Source: Hyphomicrobiales bacterium (GTDB lineage: Bacteria; Pseudomonadota; Alphaproteobacteria; Rhizobiales; Beijerinckiaceae). Taken from it: a DNA stretch of 64,000 nucleotides. Position 1 is the stretch's first letter. Each line of letters begins with the position of its first letter. The notes beneath the pieces were generated by a model. That model was not told where the DNA came from. It did no database searches and was given only the letters and a program-made list of their open reading frames with translations. Position numbers and translations under genes: made by a program. Below, piece by piece: positions 35,935-44,816 of this stretch. The stretch lies in assembly GCA_003963405.1 (NCBI GenBank), contig RXIY01000023.1:18230-82229 (forward strand). The letters are read 5' to 3'.

Positions 35935-37209
35935 ATGAGCCAGTCCGGTTTCTTCACCAACTCCGTCGCGCAGACCGACCCGGAGCTCGCCAAGGCTATC
36001 GAGCTCGAGCTCGGCCGTCAGCGCCACGAGATCGAGCTGATCGCGTCGGAGAACATCGTTTCCAAGGCGGTGATGGAGGCTCAGGGCTCGGTTCTGACCA
36101 ACAAATACGCCGAGGGCTATCCGGGCAAGCGCTATTACGGCGGCTGCCAGTACGTCGATATCGCTGAAAATCTCGCGATCGACCGCGCCAAGAAGCTCTT
36201 CAGCTGCGGCTTCGCCAATGTCCAGCCGAACTCCGGCTCGCAGGCGAACCAGGCGGTCTTTCTCGCGCTGCTGCAGCCGGGCGACTCCTTCATGGGCCTC
36301 GACCTCGCGGCTGGCGGCCACCTGACGCACGGCTCGCCGGTGAACCTCTCGGGCCGCTGGTTCAAGCCGATCAGCTACACCGTCCGCAAGGACGATCAGC
36401 GCATCGACATGGATCAGGTCGCCGCGCTCGCCCGCGAGCACAAGCCGAAGCTCATCATCGCCGGCGGCTCTGGCTATTCGCGCATCTGGGATTTCGAGGC
36501 GTTCCGCAAGATCGCCGACGAGATCGGCGCCTTTTTCATGGTGGATATGGCCCATTTCGCCGGCCTCGTCGCCGCGGGCCTGCATCCCTCGCCGTTCCCG
36601 CATGCGCATGTCGTCACCACCACGACGCACAAGACGCTGCGCGGCCCGCGCGGCGGCATGGTGCTCACCAATGACGAGGACATCGCCAAGAAGATCAACT
36701 CGGCCGTGTTCCCCGGCCTGCAGGGCGGCCCGCTCATGCACGTCATCGCCGCCAAGGCCGTCGCCTTCGGCGAGGCGCTGACGCCCGAGTTCAAGGCCTA
36801 TCAGCAGCGCGTGAAGGACAATGCGCAGACGCTGGCGCAGACGCTCGTCGACGCCGGCTTCGCCATCGTCTCCGGCGGCACCGAGAACCATCTGATGCTC
36901 GTCGACCTGCGTCCGAAGAAGATCACCGGCAAGGCGGCGGAAGCGGCGCTCGGCCGCGCCCACATCACCTGCAACAAGAACGGCATCCCCTTCGATCCGG
37001 AGAAGCCCTTCGTCACCTCCGGCATCCGTCTCGGCACGCCGGCGGCGACCTCGCGCGGCTTCGGCAAGGAAGAGTTCAAGCAGGTCGGCGCTCTGATCGT
37101 CGAGGTGCTGGACGGCCTGTCGTCGAAGGGCGAAGAGGGCAACGCCGGCACGGAAGCGGCGGTGAAGGAAAAGGTCCACGCCCTGACCGCCAAGTTCCCG
37201 ATCTACTGA
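35935..37209 (+). CDS. glyA: Serine hydroxymethyltransferase
   Basis: PLP enzyme that converts glycine plus methylene-tetrahydrofolate to serine. In serine-cycle methylotrophs this is the entry of C1 units into biomass. The 424-residue protein has [19 protein letters not shown], the Y-rich [11 protein letters not shown], the PLP-lysine motif [16 protein letters not shown] and the C-terminal [26 protein letters not shown] precedes the ATG. A single gene is seen here; whether a second glyA serves the serine cycle elsewhere cannot be told. Confidence 0.97.
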   Translation: MSQSGFFTNSVAQTDPELAKAIELELGRQRHEIELIASENIVSKAVMEAQGSVLTNKYAEGYPGKRYYGGCQYVDIAENLAIDRAKKLFSCGFANVQPNSGSQANQAVFLALLQPGDSFMGLDLAAGGHLTHGSPVNLSGRWFKPISYTVRKDDQRIDMDQVAALAREHKPKLIIAGGSGYSRIWDFEAFRKIADEIGAFFMVDMAHFAGLVAAGLHPSPFPHAHVVTTTTHKTLRGPRGGMVLTNDEDIAKKINSAVFPGLQGGPLMHVIAAKAVAFGEALTPEFKAYQQRVKDNAQTLAQTLVDAGFAIVSGGTENHLMLVDLRPKKITGKAAEAALGRAHITCNKNGIPFDPEKPFVTSGIRLGTPAATSRGFGKEEFKQVGALIVEVLDGLSSKGEEGNAGTEAAVKEKVHALTAKFPIY

Positions 37210-37225
37210 TCGGCGATTGCGATTC

Positions 37226-37251
37226 CCTCTCCCCGCCTCGGCGGGGAGAGG
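37226..37251. repeat. CCTCTCCCC-type hairpin after glyA
   Basis: CCTCTCCCCGC-CTCG-GCGGGGAGAGG: a perfect 11-bp stem with 4-nt loop, 17 nt after the glyA stop. It is another member of the dispersed repeat family seen at 27435-27500 and 31158-31184, and is followed by a partial second copy (CCCTCTCCCGTCG). Confidence 0.7.
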
Positions 37252-37302
37252 CTTCTCACCCCATCCCTCTCCCGTCGCCGGGCGGGGGAGTAGGCTGTCC
37301 CC

Positions 37303-37782
37303 ATGCGCTGTCCCTATTGCGGCTCCTTCGACACGCAGGTGAAGGACTCGCGGCCCGCCGAGGATTCGTCCTGCATCAGGCGGCGGCGGGTCTGTCCGAC
37401 CTGCGGCGGCCGCTTCACGACCTTCGAGCGCGTGCAGCTGCGCGAGATCATCGTCGTCAAGAAATCCGGCAAGCGCGCGCCCTTCGACCGTGACAAGCTC
37501 ATGCGCTCGGTCGAGATCGCCCTGCGCAAGCGCCCGGTTGAGCCCGAGCGGGTCGAGCAGATGATTTCGGGCATTGTCCGCCAGCTCGAGAGCCTGGGCG
37601 AGGCGGAGGTCGAAAGCCGCCGGATCGGCGAACTCGTCATCGAGGGCTTGCGTTCGCTCGACGCGGTGGCCTATGTCCGGTTCGCTTCGGTCTATCGCGA
37701 CTTCCGGGAAGCGCGCGATTTCAACGCCATCATCGACGAACTGGAGAGCGGCGGCGACTTCGCCGACGACGCCGACGACTAG
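37303..37782 (+). CDS. nrdR: Transcriptional repressor NrdR
   Basis: Zinc-ribbon/ATP-cone repressor of ribonucleotide reductase genes, responsive to ATP/dATP. The 159-residue protein has the zinc ribbon [17 protein letters not shown]...[12 protein letters not shown] and the ATP-cone core [20 protein letters not shown]. Placement immediately before ribD (the stop is adjacent to the ribD ATG) is a common arrangement. It is the first gene of the nrdR-ribD-ribE segment. Confidence 0.97.
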   Translation: MRCPYCGSFDTQVKDSRPAEDSSCIRRRRVCPTCGGRFTTFERVQLREIIVVKKSGKRAPFDRDKLMRSVEIALRKRPVEPERVEQMISGIVRQLESLGEAEVESRRIGELVIEGLRSLDAVAYVRFASVYRDFREARDFNAIIDELESGGDFADDADD

Positions 37783-38907
37783 ATGAGCCTGCACACAAAG
37801 ATACTCACGCCCGCGACCGACGACGCCTATATGGCGGCGGCCCTGGCGCTCGGCCGGCGCAACATGGGCCGCACCGCGCCCAACCCGGCCGTCGGCGCGC
37901 TGGTGGTGCGCGACGGGGTGATCGTGGCGCGCGGCTTCACCGCCGAGGGCGGCCGCCCGCATGCGGAGGCCATAGCCCTCGCCGCCGCCGGCGAGGCCGC
38001 GCGAGGCGCGACGCTTTATGTCACGCTGGAGCCCTGTTCCCATCACGGCGCGACCCCGCCCTGCGTGGACGCCATCATCGCCGCCGGCGTCGCGCGCGTC
38101 GTCACCGCCATGGAGGACCCGGACCCGCGCGTCGCGGGCAGGGGCCACGCCATTTTGCGCGAAGCGGGAATCGAGGTGCTCGTCGGCCCGGAGGCCGCGG
38201 CGGCGCGCTGCGATCATCTCGGCCATGTGCTGCGCGTCACCAAGCATCGCCCCATGGTGACGCTGAAGCTCGCGCAAACGGCGGACGGCTACGCCGCCGG
38301 CGCCGCTCACGATCCCCGCCTTCGGATCACCGGCCCGATCGCCGACGCCTACACCCATGTCCAGCGGTCGCTGCACGACGCCATCATGGTCGGCTCCGGC
38401 ACGGCGCGCGAAGACGATCCGCTGATGACCGTTCGCCTGCCGGGCGTAGACGGGGCCGCGCGTCTGCGCGTGGTGATCGACCGCAAACTCGCCCTCTCGC
38501 CGCGCTCGCGCCTCGCCGCTACGGCGCGGGACGTTCCGCTGCTCGTCATCGCCGGCGCCGACGTTCCCGAAGAGGATGCGCGCGCCTTCGCGCATGTTAC
38601 GGGCGCCGAGGTGGCGCGCGTTCCCACGCAGGAGGGGGCGGTCGACCTGCTGGCCGCGCTCCGGCTCCTTGCCGATCGCGGGATCACGCGCGTCTTCAGC
38701 GAAGGCGGGCCGCGCGTGGCCGAAAGCCTGCTGACCATGGGGCTCGCCGACGAGGTGATCCTGCACAAGGGCCTGAAGCCGCTGGGCCGCGAGGGCCGCC
38801 TCGCGCTGACCCCCGCCGCCCGCGCCGCGCTGGAGAGGCGTTACCGCATGATCGAAAGCCGCATGCTCGGCCCCGATCAAATGACGCGCTATGCGCGGAT
38901 GGACTGA
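37783..38907 (+). CDS. ribD: Bifunctional riboflavin deaminase/reductase RibD
   Basis: Second and third steps of riboflavin synthesis: deamination, then side-chain reduction. The 374-residue protein has the cytidine-deaminase-like zinc site GGRPHAEAIAL and LEPCSHHGATPPC in the first 150 residues, and the RibG reductase domain with MVGSGTAREDDPLMTVR and FSEGGPRVAESLL. The ATG directly abuts the nrdR stop, so the two are co-translated or coupled. Confidence 0.96.
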   Translation: MSLHTKILTPATDDAYMAAALALGRRNMGRTAPNPAVGALVVRDGVIVARGFTAEGGRPHAEAIALAAAGEAARGATLYVTLEPCSHHGATPPCVDAIIAAGVARVVTAMEDPDPRVAGRGHAILREAGIEVLVGPEAAAARCDHLGHVLRVTKHRPMVTLKLAQTADGYAAGAAHDPRLRITGPIADAYTHVQRSLHDAIMVGSGTAREDDPLMTVRLPGVDGAARLRVVIDRKLALSPRSRLAATARDVPLLVIAGADVPEEDARAFAHVTGAEVARVPTQEGAVDLLAALRLLADRGITRVFSEGGPRVAESLLTMGLADEVILHKGLKPLGREGRLALTPAARAALERRYRMIESRMLGPDQMTRYARMD

Positions 38908-38928
38908 GCCGCTGGCGGAGAGAGACGC

Positions 38929-39534
38929 ATGTTCACCGGCATTGTGACAGACATTGGCGAGGTCGTTTCCGTCACGCCGCGCGGCGATCTGAGGCGGCTG
39001 CGCATCGGTTGCGCCTATGACGCCGAGACCATCGCGATCGGCGCCTCCATCGCCTGCGCCGGAACCTGCCTCACCGTCGTCGCCGTCGCGCGCGAAGAGG
39101 GGCGCACGGTGTTCGACGTCGACGCCGCCGCCGAGACGCTGGCGAAAACGACCGTGGGCGCATGGGCACAGGGGACGCGCATCAATCTTGAGCGCGCCCT
39201 GAAGATCGGCGATGAACTGGGCGGACATATCGTGACCGGGCATGTCGACGGCGTCGCGCGCATTCTCTCCCGCGACGATTTCGACGGCATGGGGCGGTTC
39301 TGGATCGAGGCGCCGCATGAGCTCTCGCGCTTCGTCGCGCAAAAGGGTTCGGTCGCGCTCGACGGCGCGTCGCTCACCGTGAACCAGGTCGAGGGCGACC
39401 GCTTCTCGGTCCTGCTCATCCCGCACACGCTGGCCGTGACGACCTTCGGCGGGCGCGGCGCCGGAGACGCGCTCAACATCGAAGTCGACATGATGGCGCG
39501 TTACGCGGCGCGGTTGAGTGGACGGGACGGCTGA
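38929..39534 (+). CDS. ribE: Riboflavin synthase alpha chain
   Basis: Dismutates two lumazines to riboflavin plus the pyrimidine substrate. The 201-residue protein has two similar barrels, each with its hallmark: MFTGIVTDIGEV at the N-terminus with SIACAGTCLTVV, and later GHIVTGHVDGVARI with VALDGASLTVNQV. GGAGAGAG lies just before the ATG. About 180 nt separate it from ribH; that spacer has degenerate CCCTCCC/GGGAGGGG arms but no recognised FMN riboswitch. Confidence 0.95.
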   Translation: MFTGIVTDIGEVVSVTPRGDLRRLRIGCAYDAETIAIGASIACAGTCLTVVAVAREEGRTVFDVDAAAETLAKTTVGAWAQGTRINLERALKIGDELGGHIVTGHVDGVARILSRDDFDGMGRFWIEAPHELSRFVAQKGSVALDGASLTVNQVEGDRFSVLLIPHTLAVTTFGGRGAGDALNIEVDMMARYAARLSGRDG

Positions 39535-39717
39535 CAAGCCGTCGGGCATGTGACATAAGACGCAACTCCAAATCAGCGATATCCGCGGCTTCTCGACCCC
39601 CTCCCATCCTCCCCCCACAAGCGGGAGGGGACATGTCGCCGCCTCGATAAGGGCCACGATCTTCGCCCTCCCCGGAACGCGGGCGAGGGTAGGGGACGGG
39701 CGCCGGAGTTCAAACGA

Positions 39718-40200
39718 ATGGCAGGTTTTTCTCCCGACGACATCGACGCTGCGCCTGTTCCCGGCGCTCGCATCCTCGTCGTCGCGGCCAGGTTCAACGC
39801 CGATATTGTCGGCCTCATGCGAGACGGCGCTTTGGCGGCCATCGAGCGGCTCGGGGCGACCGCGACCGTGATTGAGGTTCCCGGCGCGCTGGAAATCCCC
39901 TGCGCCGCCGCGATTGCGCTCGACGCGGCGGAGAAAGCCAGCGCGCCCTATGACGGGCTCGTCGCGCTGGGCTGCGTCATTCGCGGCGACACCTATCATT
40001 TCGAAATCGTCGCCAATGAAAGCTCGCGGGCGCTGACCGACCTCTCGGTCGCGCGACGGCTGCCGATGGGCAATGGAATTCTCACCGTGGAAAATGAAGG
40101 TCAGGCCGTCGTCCGCGCCGATCCGCGGCAAGGCGACAAGGGCGCGGACGCCGCGCTTGCCGCGCTGGCGCTCATTCGTCTGAAGCGGAGCCTCGCATGA
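39718..40200 (+). CDS. ribH: 6,7-dimethyl-8-ribityllumazine synthase
   Basis: Penultimate step of riboflavin synthesis. The 160-residue protein has the phosphate-binding ARFNADIVGLMRDGALAAIE, VPGALEIPCAAAIAL, and the active-site GCVIRGDTYHFEIVANESSRAL. The stop overlaps the nusB start (ATGA), the usual ribH-nusB arrangement, so the two are translationally coupled. Confidence 0.96.
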   Translation: MAGFSPDDIDAAPVPGARILVVAARFNADIVGLMRDGALAAIERLGATATVIEVPGALEIPCAAAIALDAAEKASAPYDGLVALGCVIRGDTYHFEIVANESSRALTDLSVARRLPMGNGILTVENEGQAVVRADPRQGDKGADAALAALALIRLKRSLA

Positions 40201-40649
40201 GCCTCGACCAGCGCTCGGCCGCGCGCCTTGCCATCGTTCAGGCGCTCTATCAGATGGAAGTCGCGGGCAAGGGGCTCAACGAGATCTTCGCCGAATTCGA
40301 GTCGCACTGGATCGGCCGCGAGATCGAGGGCGTGCAATACAAGCCCGCCGAAATCGCTTTCTTCCGCGACGTGCTGCAGGGCGTGCTCACCGACCAAGTG
40401 GCCATCGACCGGCAGATCGACCGCGTGCTCTCGGGCGGCTGGCCGCTCGCGCGCATCGAGGCGGTGATGCGCGCGGCTTTGCGCGCCGGCGCCTATGAGC
40501 TGCGCGCCCGCAAGGATGTGCCGCCGCGCGTGGTGATCAAGGAATATGTCGACGTGACCGCCGCCTTTTTCGGACAGACCGAGTCCGGCATGGTGAATGC
40601 GGTTCTGGACAAGATCGCGCGCGAGGAGCGGCCGGGAGGCATGGGGTGA
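40197..40649 (+). CDS. nusB: Transcription antitermination factor NusB
   Basis: RNA-binding protein that with NusE/S10 protects rRNA operon transcription from termination. The 150-residue all-helical protein has SAARLAIVQALYQMEVAGK at the N-terminus and RVVIKEYVDVTAAFFGQTESGMVNAVLD near the end, both conserved in NusB. It is coupled to ribH through the ATGA overlap, with thiL 24 nt downstream. Confidence 0.96.
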   Translation: MSLDQRSAARLAIVQALYQMEVAGKGLNEIFAEFESHWIGREIEGVQYKPAEIAFFRDVLQGVLTDQVAIDRQIDRVLSGGWPLARIEAVMRAALRAGAYELRARKDVPPRVVIKEYVDVTAAFFGQTESGMVNAVLDKIAREERPGGMG

Positions 40650-40673
40650 CCCCCTGAGGGGCGAGGCGGGCAG

Positions 40674-41624
40674 ATGAGCAGCCGCTACAGCGAAGACGAA
40701 CTGATCGCCCGCGTGTTCGCGCCCATCGCCGGCCCCGCCGCGCTCGGCCTGAAGGACGACGCCGCGCTGCTGCCGGCCTCCACCGAGCCGCTCGTCGCCA
40801 CCACAGACATGCTCGTCGCCGGGGTGCATTTCTTCGCCGACGATCCGCCTGCGGCGATCGCCAGCAAGGCGCTGCGCGTCAATCTCTCCGATCTCGCCGC
40901 CAAGGGGGCCGAACCCGCGGGCTTTCTGCTGTCGCTCGCGCTGCCGCCGGACTGGACCAACGACTGGCTCGAAGCCTTCGCCGCCGGCCTCGCGGCGGAC
41001 GCCGCGGCCTATGGCGCGCCGCTCCTCGGCGGCGACACGGCCGCGACGCCGGGACCGCTGGCGATCTCCATCGCGGCGCTCGGGCGGACGCCGCGCTTCA
41101 CGCCGCGCACGGGGGCGCGTCCGGGCGACGCCGTCTTCGTCTCGGGAACCATCGGCGACGCGGCGCTCGGCCTCATCCTGCGGCGCGATCCCGCGCTCGC
41201 GGCGCGCCTCTCGCCGGGCGCCCGCGACTGGCTGCTCGACCGCTATCTGCTGCCGCGGCCGAGGCTCGACCTGATCGGAACGTTGCGCGCCAGCGCCAGC
41301 GCCGCCATGGACGTCTCCGACGGCCTCGCCGGCGATCTCGCCAAGCTGTGCCGCGCGTCGGGCGTCAGCGCCCTGGTCGAGGCGCCTCTGGTTCCGCTGT
41401 CGACGGCGGCGCAGGAGGCGATCGCGCTCGCGCCGGGCCTTCTGGAAACGGCCCTAACGGGTGGAGATGACTACGAAATTCTGTTTACCGCCAATCCGGC
41501 TTTCACGCCGCCGCCGGGCGTCTTCCGCATCGGCGCCATTGTCGCGGGAACAGCCGCGCCGGTCTTCCGCGACGCCTCGAAAACACAGATGATTTTCGCA
41601 AAAAGCGCGTTCAGCCATTTCTGA
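40674..41624 (+). CDS. thiL: Thiamine-monophosphate kinase
   Basis: Phosphorylates thiamine monophosphate to the active diphosphate. The 316-residue protein has the PurM-like ATP-binding pattern: GLKDDAALLP, TTDMLVAGVHF, LRVNLSDLAAKGAEPAGFLLSL, LLGGDTAATPGPL, AMDVSDGLAGDL and LTGGDDYEILFTA. It follows nusB, as in many Proteobacteria, and ends the ribH-nusB-thiL block. Confidence 0.96.
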   Translation: MSSRYSEDELIARVFAPIAGPAALGLKDDAALLPASTEPLVATTDMLVAGVHFFADDPPAAIASKALRVNLSDLAAKGAEPAGFLLSLALPPDWTNDWLEAFAAGLAADAAAYGAPLLGGDTAATPGPLAISIAALGRTPRFTPRTGARPGDAVFVSGTIGDAALGLILRRDPALAARLSPGARDWLLDRYLLPRPRLDLIGTLRASASAAMDVSDGLAGDLAKLCRASGVSALVEAPLVPLSTAAQEAIALAPGLLETALTGGDDYEILFTANPAFTPPPGVFRIGAIVAGTAAPVFRDASKTQMIFAKSAFSHF

Positions 41625-41786
41625 ACCGCCATTGCCGCTTTGCCGCGTTTCTGGCAGAAAGTCCGCGGAAATTCGCGGCGCCCCGGGCCGATTCGTCGGC
41701 GCGGACGCAATCCCTTTTTCCGTTTTGCGCGAACCTTTCGCGACCCTCCCGGCCGCCACGGCCGTGAAACGAAAAGGCGAACCCTA

Positions 41787-43979
41787 ATGGTTTTGTTTCT
41801 CACCATCGTCTTCGGACTCATGTCCGTCGCCTACGGCGTAAAGACGTCGCAGGAGCTGCTGGCGGCCGATCCCGGCTCGCAGCGCATGCAGGAGATTTCC
41901 GGCGCCGTCGCTGAAGGCGCGCAGGCCTATCTGAACCGCCAGTACAAGACCATCGGCATGGTCGGCGGCGTGATTTTCGTGCTGCTCGTCATCCTGCTCG
42001 GCTGGGCGGTCGCGTTCGGCTTCGCCATCGGCGCGGCGCTCTCGGGCGCGGCCGGCTATATCGGCATGAACGTCTCGGTGCGCGCCAATGTCCGCACCGC
42101 GCAGGCGGCGACGCAGTCGCTCGCGGGCGGCCTCGACATCGCCTTCAAGGCGGGCGCGGTCACGGGCCTGCTGGTCGCGGGCCTCGCGCTGCTGGGCGTC
42201 GCGGTCTATTACGCGATCCTGACCTGGTTCGCCGGCTACACGGCCGCCGACCGCGTCGTGGTCGACGCGCTGGTGGCGCTCGGCTTCGGCGCCTCGCTGA
42301 TCTCGATCTTCGCGCGTCTGGGCGGCGGCATCTTCACCAAGGGCGCGGATGTCGGCGCCGACCTCGTCGGCAAGGTCGAGGCGGGCATTCCGGAGGACGA
42401 TCCGCGCAATCCGGCGACCATCGCGGACAATGTCGGCGATAACGTCGGCGATTGCGCGGGCATGGCCGCCGACCTCTTCGAGACCTACGCCGTCACGGTC
42501 GTCGCGACTATGGTGCTGGCCTCGATCTTCTTCGCCGGTCAGGCCGGACTTGCGAGCGCCGTGCTCTATCCGCTCGCCATCGGCGGCCTCTCCATCGTCA
42601 CCTCGATCGCAGGCACCTATTTCGTGAAGCTCGGCCAGGACGACACGGAGTGGGGCAAGTTCGCGGCGCCCTACTTCGAGAAGATCGGCCTCAAGAACGA
42701 CTCCATCATGGACGCGCTCTACAAGGGCCTGATCGCCACGGGCGTGCTCTCCATTCCGGGTCTCTTCCTCGCGACGCTGTTCACCGTCGGCCTCGGCGAG
42801 GTCGGCAAGGTCAATGGCGAGCCGATCAACGGCTTCGCGCTGTTCCTGTGTGGGATCATCGGCCTCATCGTGACGGGCGCCATCGTCTACATCACCGAAT
42901 ATTACACCGCGACGGGCAAGCGCCCGGTGGTGTCGATCGCCCAGGCGTCGGTGACGGGTCACGGCACCAACGTCATCCAGGGTCTCGCCGTGTCGCTCGA
43001 ATCGACGGCCGCTCCGGCCGTGGTGATCGTGCTCGGCATCATCCTCACCTATCAGTTCGGCGGCCTCTACGGCACGGCGATCGCGGTCACGACGATGCTC
43101 GGCCTCGCTGGCATGATCGTCGCGCTCGACGCCTTCGGCCCCGTGACGGACAATGCCGGCGGCATCGCCGAAATGTCCGGCCTGCCGAAGGAAGTCCGCC
43201 AGTCGACCGACGCGCTCGACGCCGTCGGCAACACGACCAAGGCGGTCACCAAGGGCTACGCCATCGGCTCGGCGGGCCTCGGCGCGCTGGTGCTGTTCGC
43301 GGCCTATACGAACGACATCAAGCACTTTGCCGCGACAGGCGTCTCCTTCTTCAAGGGAATGGAGAACATCGACTTCAGCCTGTCGAACCCCTTCGTGGTC
43401 GCAGGCCTGATCTTCGGCGGTCTCATTCCCTACCTCTTCGGCGGCATCGCCATGACGGCCGTCGGCCGCGCGGCCGGCTCGGTCGTCGAGGAAGTGCGCC
43501 GACAGTTCAAGGAGAAGCCCGGCATCATGGACGGCTCGGCCCGCCCGGATTACGGCCGCGCGGTCGACATGCTGACCCAGGCGGCGATCAAGGAAATGAT
43601 CGTCCCCTCGCTGCTGCCGGTCGCGGCGCCGCTCGTGATGTTCATCGTGGTTCTGCTGCTTGGCGGCGGCAAGGCCAACGCCCTTGCGGCGGTCGGCGCT
43701 CTGCTCCTCGGCGTGATCGTGAATGGCGTCTTCGTCGCTATCTCCATGACCTCCGGCGGCGGCGCCTGGGACAACGCCAAGAAGTCCTTCGAGGACGGCT
43801 TCGTCGACAAGGACGGCGTGAAGCACCTCAAGGGCTCCGAGGCGCATAAAGCCTCGGTCACGGGCGACACCGTCGGCGACCCCTACAAGGACACCGCCGG
43901 CCCGGCCGTGAACCCGGCGATCAAGATCACCAACATCGTCGCGCTGCTGATGCTCGCCATTCTGGCGCATTGGGGCTGA
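41787..43979 (+). CDS. hppA: Membrane-bound H+-translocating pyrophosphatase
   Basis: Integral membrane pump that couples pyrophosphate hydrolysis to proton translocation. The 730-residue protein has about 16 spans and the catalytic loop [21 protein letters not shown] followed by [19 protein letters not shown]. Lys485 in [16 protein letters not shown] is the marker of the K+-independent, proton-pumping class; K+-dependent pumps have Ala there. The ATG follows CGAAAAGGCGAACCCTA, and the in-frame upstream extension is not family-like. A strong terminator follows. Confidence 0.96.
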   Translation: MVLFLTIVFGLMSVAYGVKTSQELLAADPGSQRMQEISGAVAEGAQAYLNRQYKTIGMVGGVIFVLLVILLGWAVAFGFAIGAALSGAAGYIGMNVSVRANVRTAQAATQSLAGGLDIAFKAGAVTGLLVAGLALLGVAVYYAILTWFAGYTAADRVVVDALVALGFGASLISIFARLGGGIFTKGADVGADLVGKVEAGIPEDDPRNPATIADNVGDNVGDCAGMAADLFETYAVTVVATMVLASIFFAGQAGLASAVLYPLAIGGLSIVTSIAGTYFVKLGQDDTEWGKFAAPYFEKIGLKNDSIMDALYKGLIATGVLSIPGLFLATLFTVGLGEVGKVNGEPINGFALFLCGIIGLIVTGAIVYITEYYTATGKRPVVSIAQASVTGHGTNVIQGLAVSLESTAAPAVVIVLGIILTYQFGGLYGTAIAVTTMLGLAGMIVALDAFGPVTDNAGGIAEMSGLPKEVRQSTDALDAVGNTTKAVTKGYAIGSAGLGALVLFAAYTNDIKHFAATGVSFFKGMENIDFSLSNPFVVAGLIFGGLIPYLFGGIAMTAVGRAAGSVVEEVRRQFKEKPGIMDGSARPDYGRAVDMLTQAAIKEMIVPSLLPVAAPLVMFIVVLLLGGGKANALAAVGALLLGVIVNGVFVAISMTSGGGAWDNAKKSFEDGFVDKDGVKHLKGSEAHKASVTGDTVGDPYKDTAGPAVNPAIKITNIVALLMLAILAHWG

Positions 43980-44004
43980 TCCCGAAAGGATCGTGCGATC
44001 TTCA

Positions 44005-44036
44005 AAAGGGCGGGGGAGACCCCGCCCTTTCTGTTT
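44005..44036 (+). terminator. Rho-independent terminator after hppA
   Basis: AAAGGGCGGGG-GAGA-CCCCGCCCTTT followed by CTGTTTT: an 11-bp GC-rich stem, 4-nt loop and T-rich tail, 25 nt after the hppA stop. Confidence 0.9.
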
Positions 44037-44061
44037 TCCTGTCCCCGTGAGAAGAGGGCGC

Positions 44062-44427
44062 ATGATCGGCAAAGCGGGAAAGCGCGCGCGGCAGGCGGCC
44101 TTGCTCATGGCGGCGCTGCTGTGTTCGGCCTGTCTCTCGAATGTGCAGTCGCTCGGGCCGAATATGGCCCGCCTCGATCTCTCCGGGGTCGAGGCGGGGC
44201 CGGAGGACCTGGCGCTCCAGCAGCTTCTGGCGCTTGGCGCGCGGGAGACGCTCGCGCGGGGATATACGCATTTCCGCTTCATCGATTGGGCGCCGGGCGC
44301 AACGCAGGTCGTGCAGCCGGGCCAGCCGCTCAGAGCCAATTTCGCCGTGACGATCGTGATGTTCCGGGAGGGAGAGCAGGGCTCGAACCCGGTTTTCGAC
44401 GCGCGCCGGATCGCGCAGGCGCGGTAG
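44062..44427 (+). CDS. Small putative lipoprotein, 121 aa
   Basis: The N-terminus has a basic stretch, a hydrophobic core (AALLMAALL) and a lipobox LCSAC, so the mature protein should be acylated at Cys24 and membrane-anchored. The mature part (about 98 residues) has no recognised domain. GAGGG lies 3 nt before the ATG. It is flanked by terminator hairpins on both sides and is therefore probably monocistronic. Confidence 0.65.
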   Translation: MIGKAGKRARQAALLMAALLCSACLSNVQSLGPNMARLDLSGVEAGPEDLALQQLLALGARETLARGYTHFRFIDWAPGATQVVQPGQPLRANFAVTIVMFREGEQGSNPVFDARRIAQAR

Positions 44428-44452
44428 CGCCGCTCACCTTTCTCATGAAAAG

Positions 44453-44483
44453 AAAAGGGCGGGGGAGGGGACCCCGCCCTTTT
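44453..44483. terminator. Bidirectional terminator between lipoprotein and fdsD genes
   Basis: AAAAGGGCGGGG, 7-nt loop, CCCCGCCCTTTT: a 12-bp stem with A-rich and T-rich flanks, placed between convergent genes so it can end both transcripts. Its arms nearly repeat the hppA terminator 450 bp upstream. Confidence 0.85.
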
Positions 44484-44522
44484 CCGGCGCAGGAGGCTTC
44501 GGGGACGCTCGCCTCGAGCGCC

Positions 44523-44816
44523 TTACGCTTTCGGGGGGCCGTAATAGCCGGGTTTTTTTTGGGTCTCGTCCTCGAGCAGCTTCGCGCCCTCGACGACATG
44601 CGGCGCGAGGCCGGCGCCGCCGGATGCGATGAGCGCCAGCAGCTCCTGACGCATGCGCGGGTCCCAATAGGTCCGCAAGTGATTGCGGATCCCTTCCGCG
44701 CGCCGCTCCGGGGGATAGGGCGCGAAGAAGTCTCCGATCTGATTGGCCATCAGAACGATGCGATCCAGCGCCATCACCGGCGCGCCGTCCGGGCCGCTCT
44801 GCTGCGTCGCGCTCAT
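44523..44816 (-). CDS. fdsD: Formate dehydrogenase delta subunit
   Basis: A small (97-residue) accessory subunit of soluble NAD-linked molybdenum formate dehydrogenases; its exact role (assembly or stability) is not settled. Recognisable stretches are DRIVLMANQIGDFFAPYPPE and IRNHLRTYWDPRMRQELLA, followed by the Gly/Ala-rich GGAGLAPHVVEGAKLL. The ATG overlaps the fdsA stop (ATGA), so it is translationally coupled. It is the last gene of the leftward operon. Confidence 0.92.
   Translation of the reverse strand: MSATQQSGPDGAPVMALDRIVLMANQIGDFFAPYPPERRAEGIRNHLRTYWDPRMRQELLALIASGGAGLAPHVVEGAKLLEDETQKKPGYYGPPKA

Noticed and set aside
27435..37251. CRISPR-like interpretation of the recurring CCTCTCCCC hairpins
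   Set aside because: Copies are single or paired, kilobases apart and palindromic, with no regular spacers or cas genes.
39535..39717. FMN riboswitch before ribH
   Set aside because: No recognisable conserved RFN-element segments are in the spacer; only G/C-rich inverted words are seen.
35839..40131. A 1430-codon open frame on the minus strand across glyA-nrdR-ribD-ribE-ribH
   Set aside because: It is antisense to well-supported genes; long open frames in high-GC DNA arise from codon bias on the other strand. No domain is recognisable.
41784..44339. Long minus-strand open frame across hppA and the lipoprotein gene
   Set aside because: Antisense to hppA; charged, repetitive composition without domains; same GC-driven artefact.
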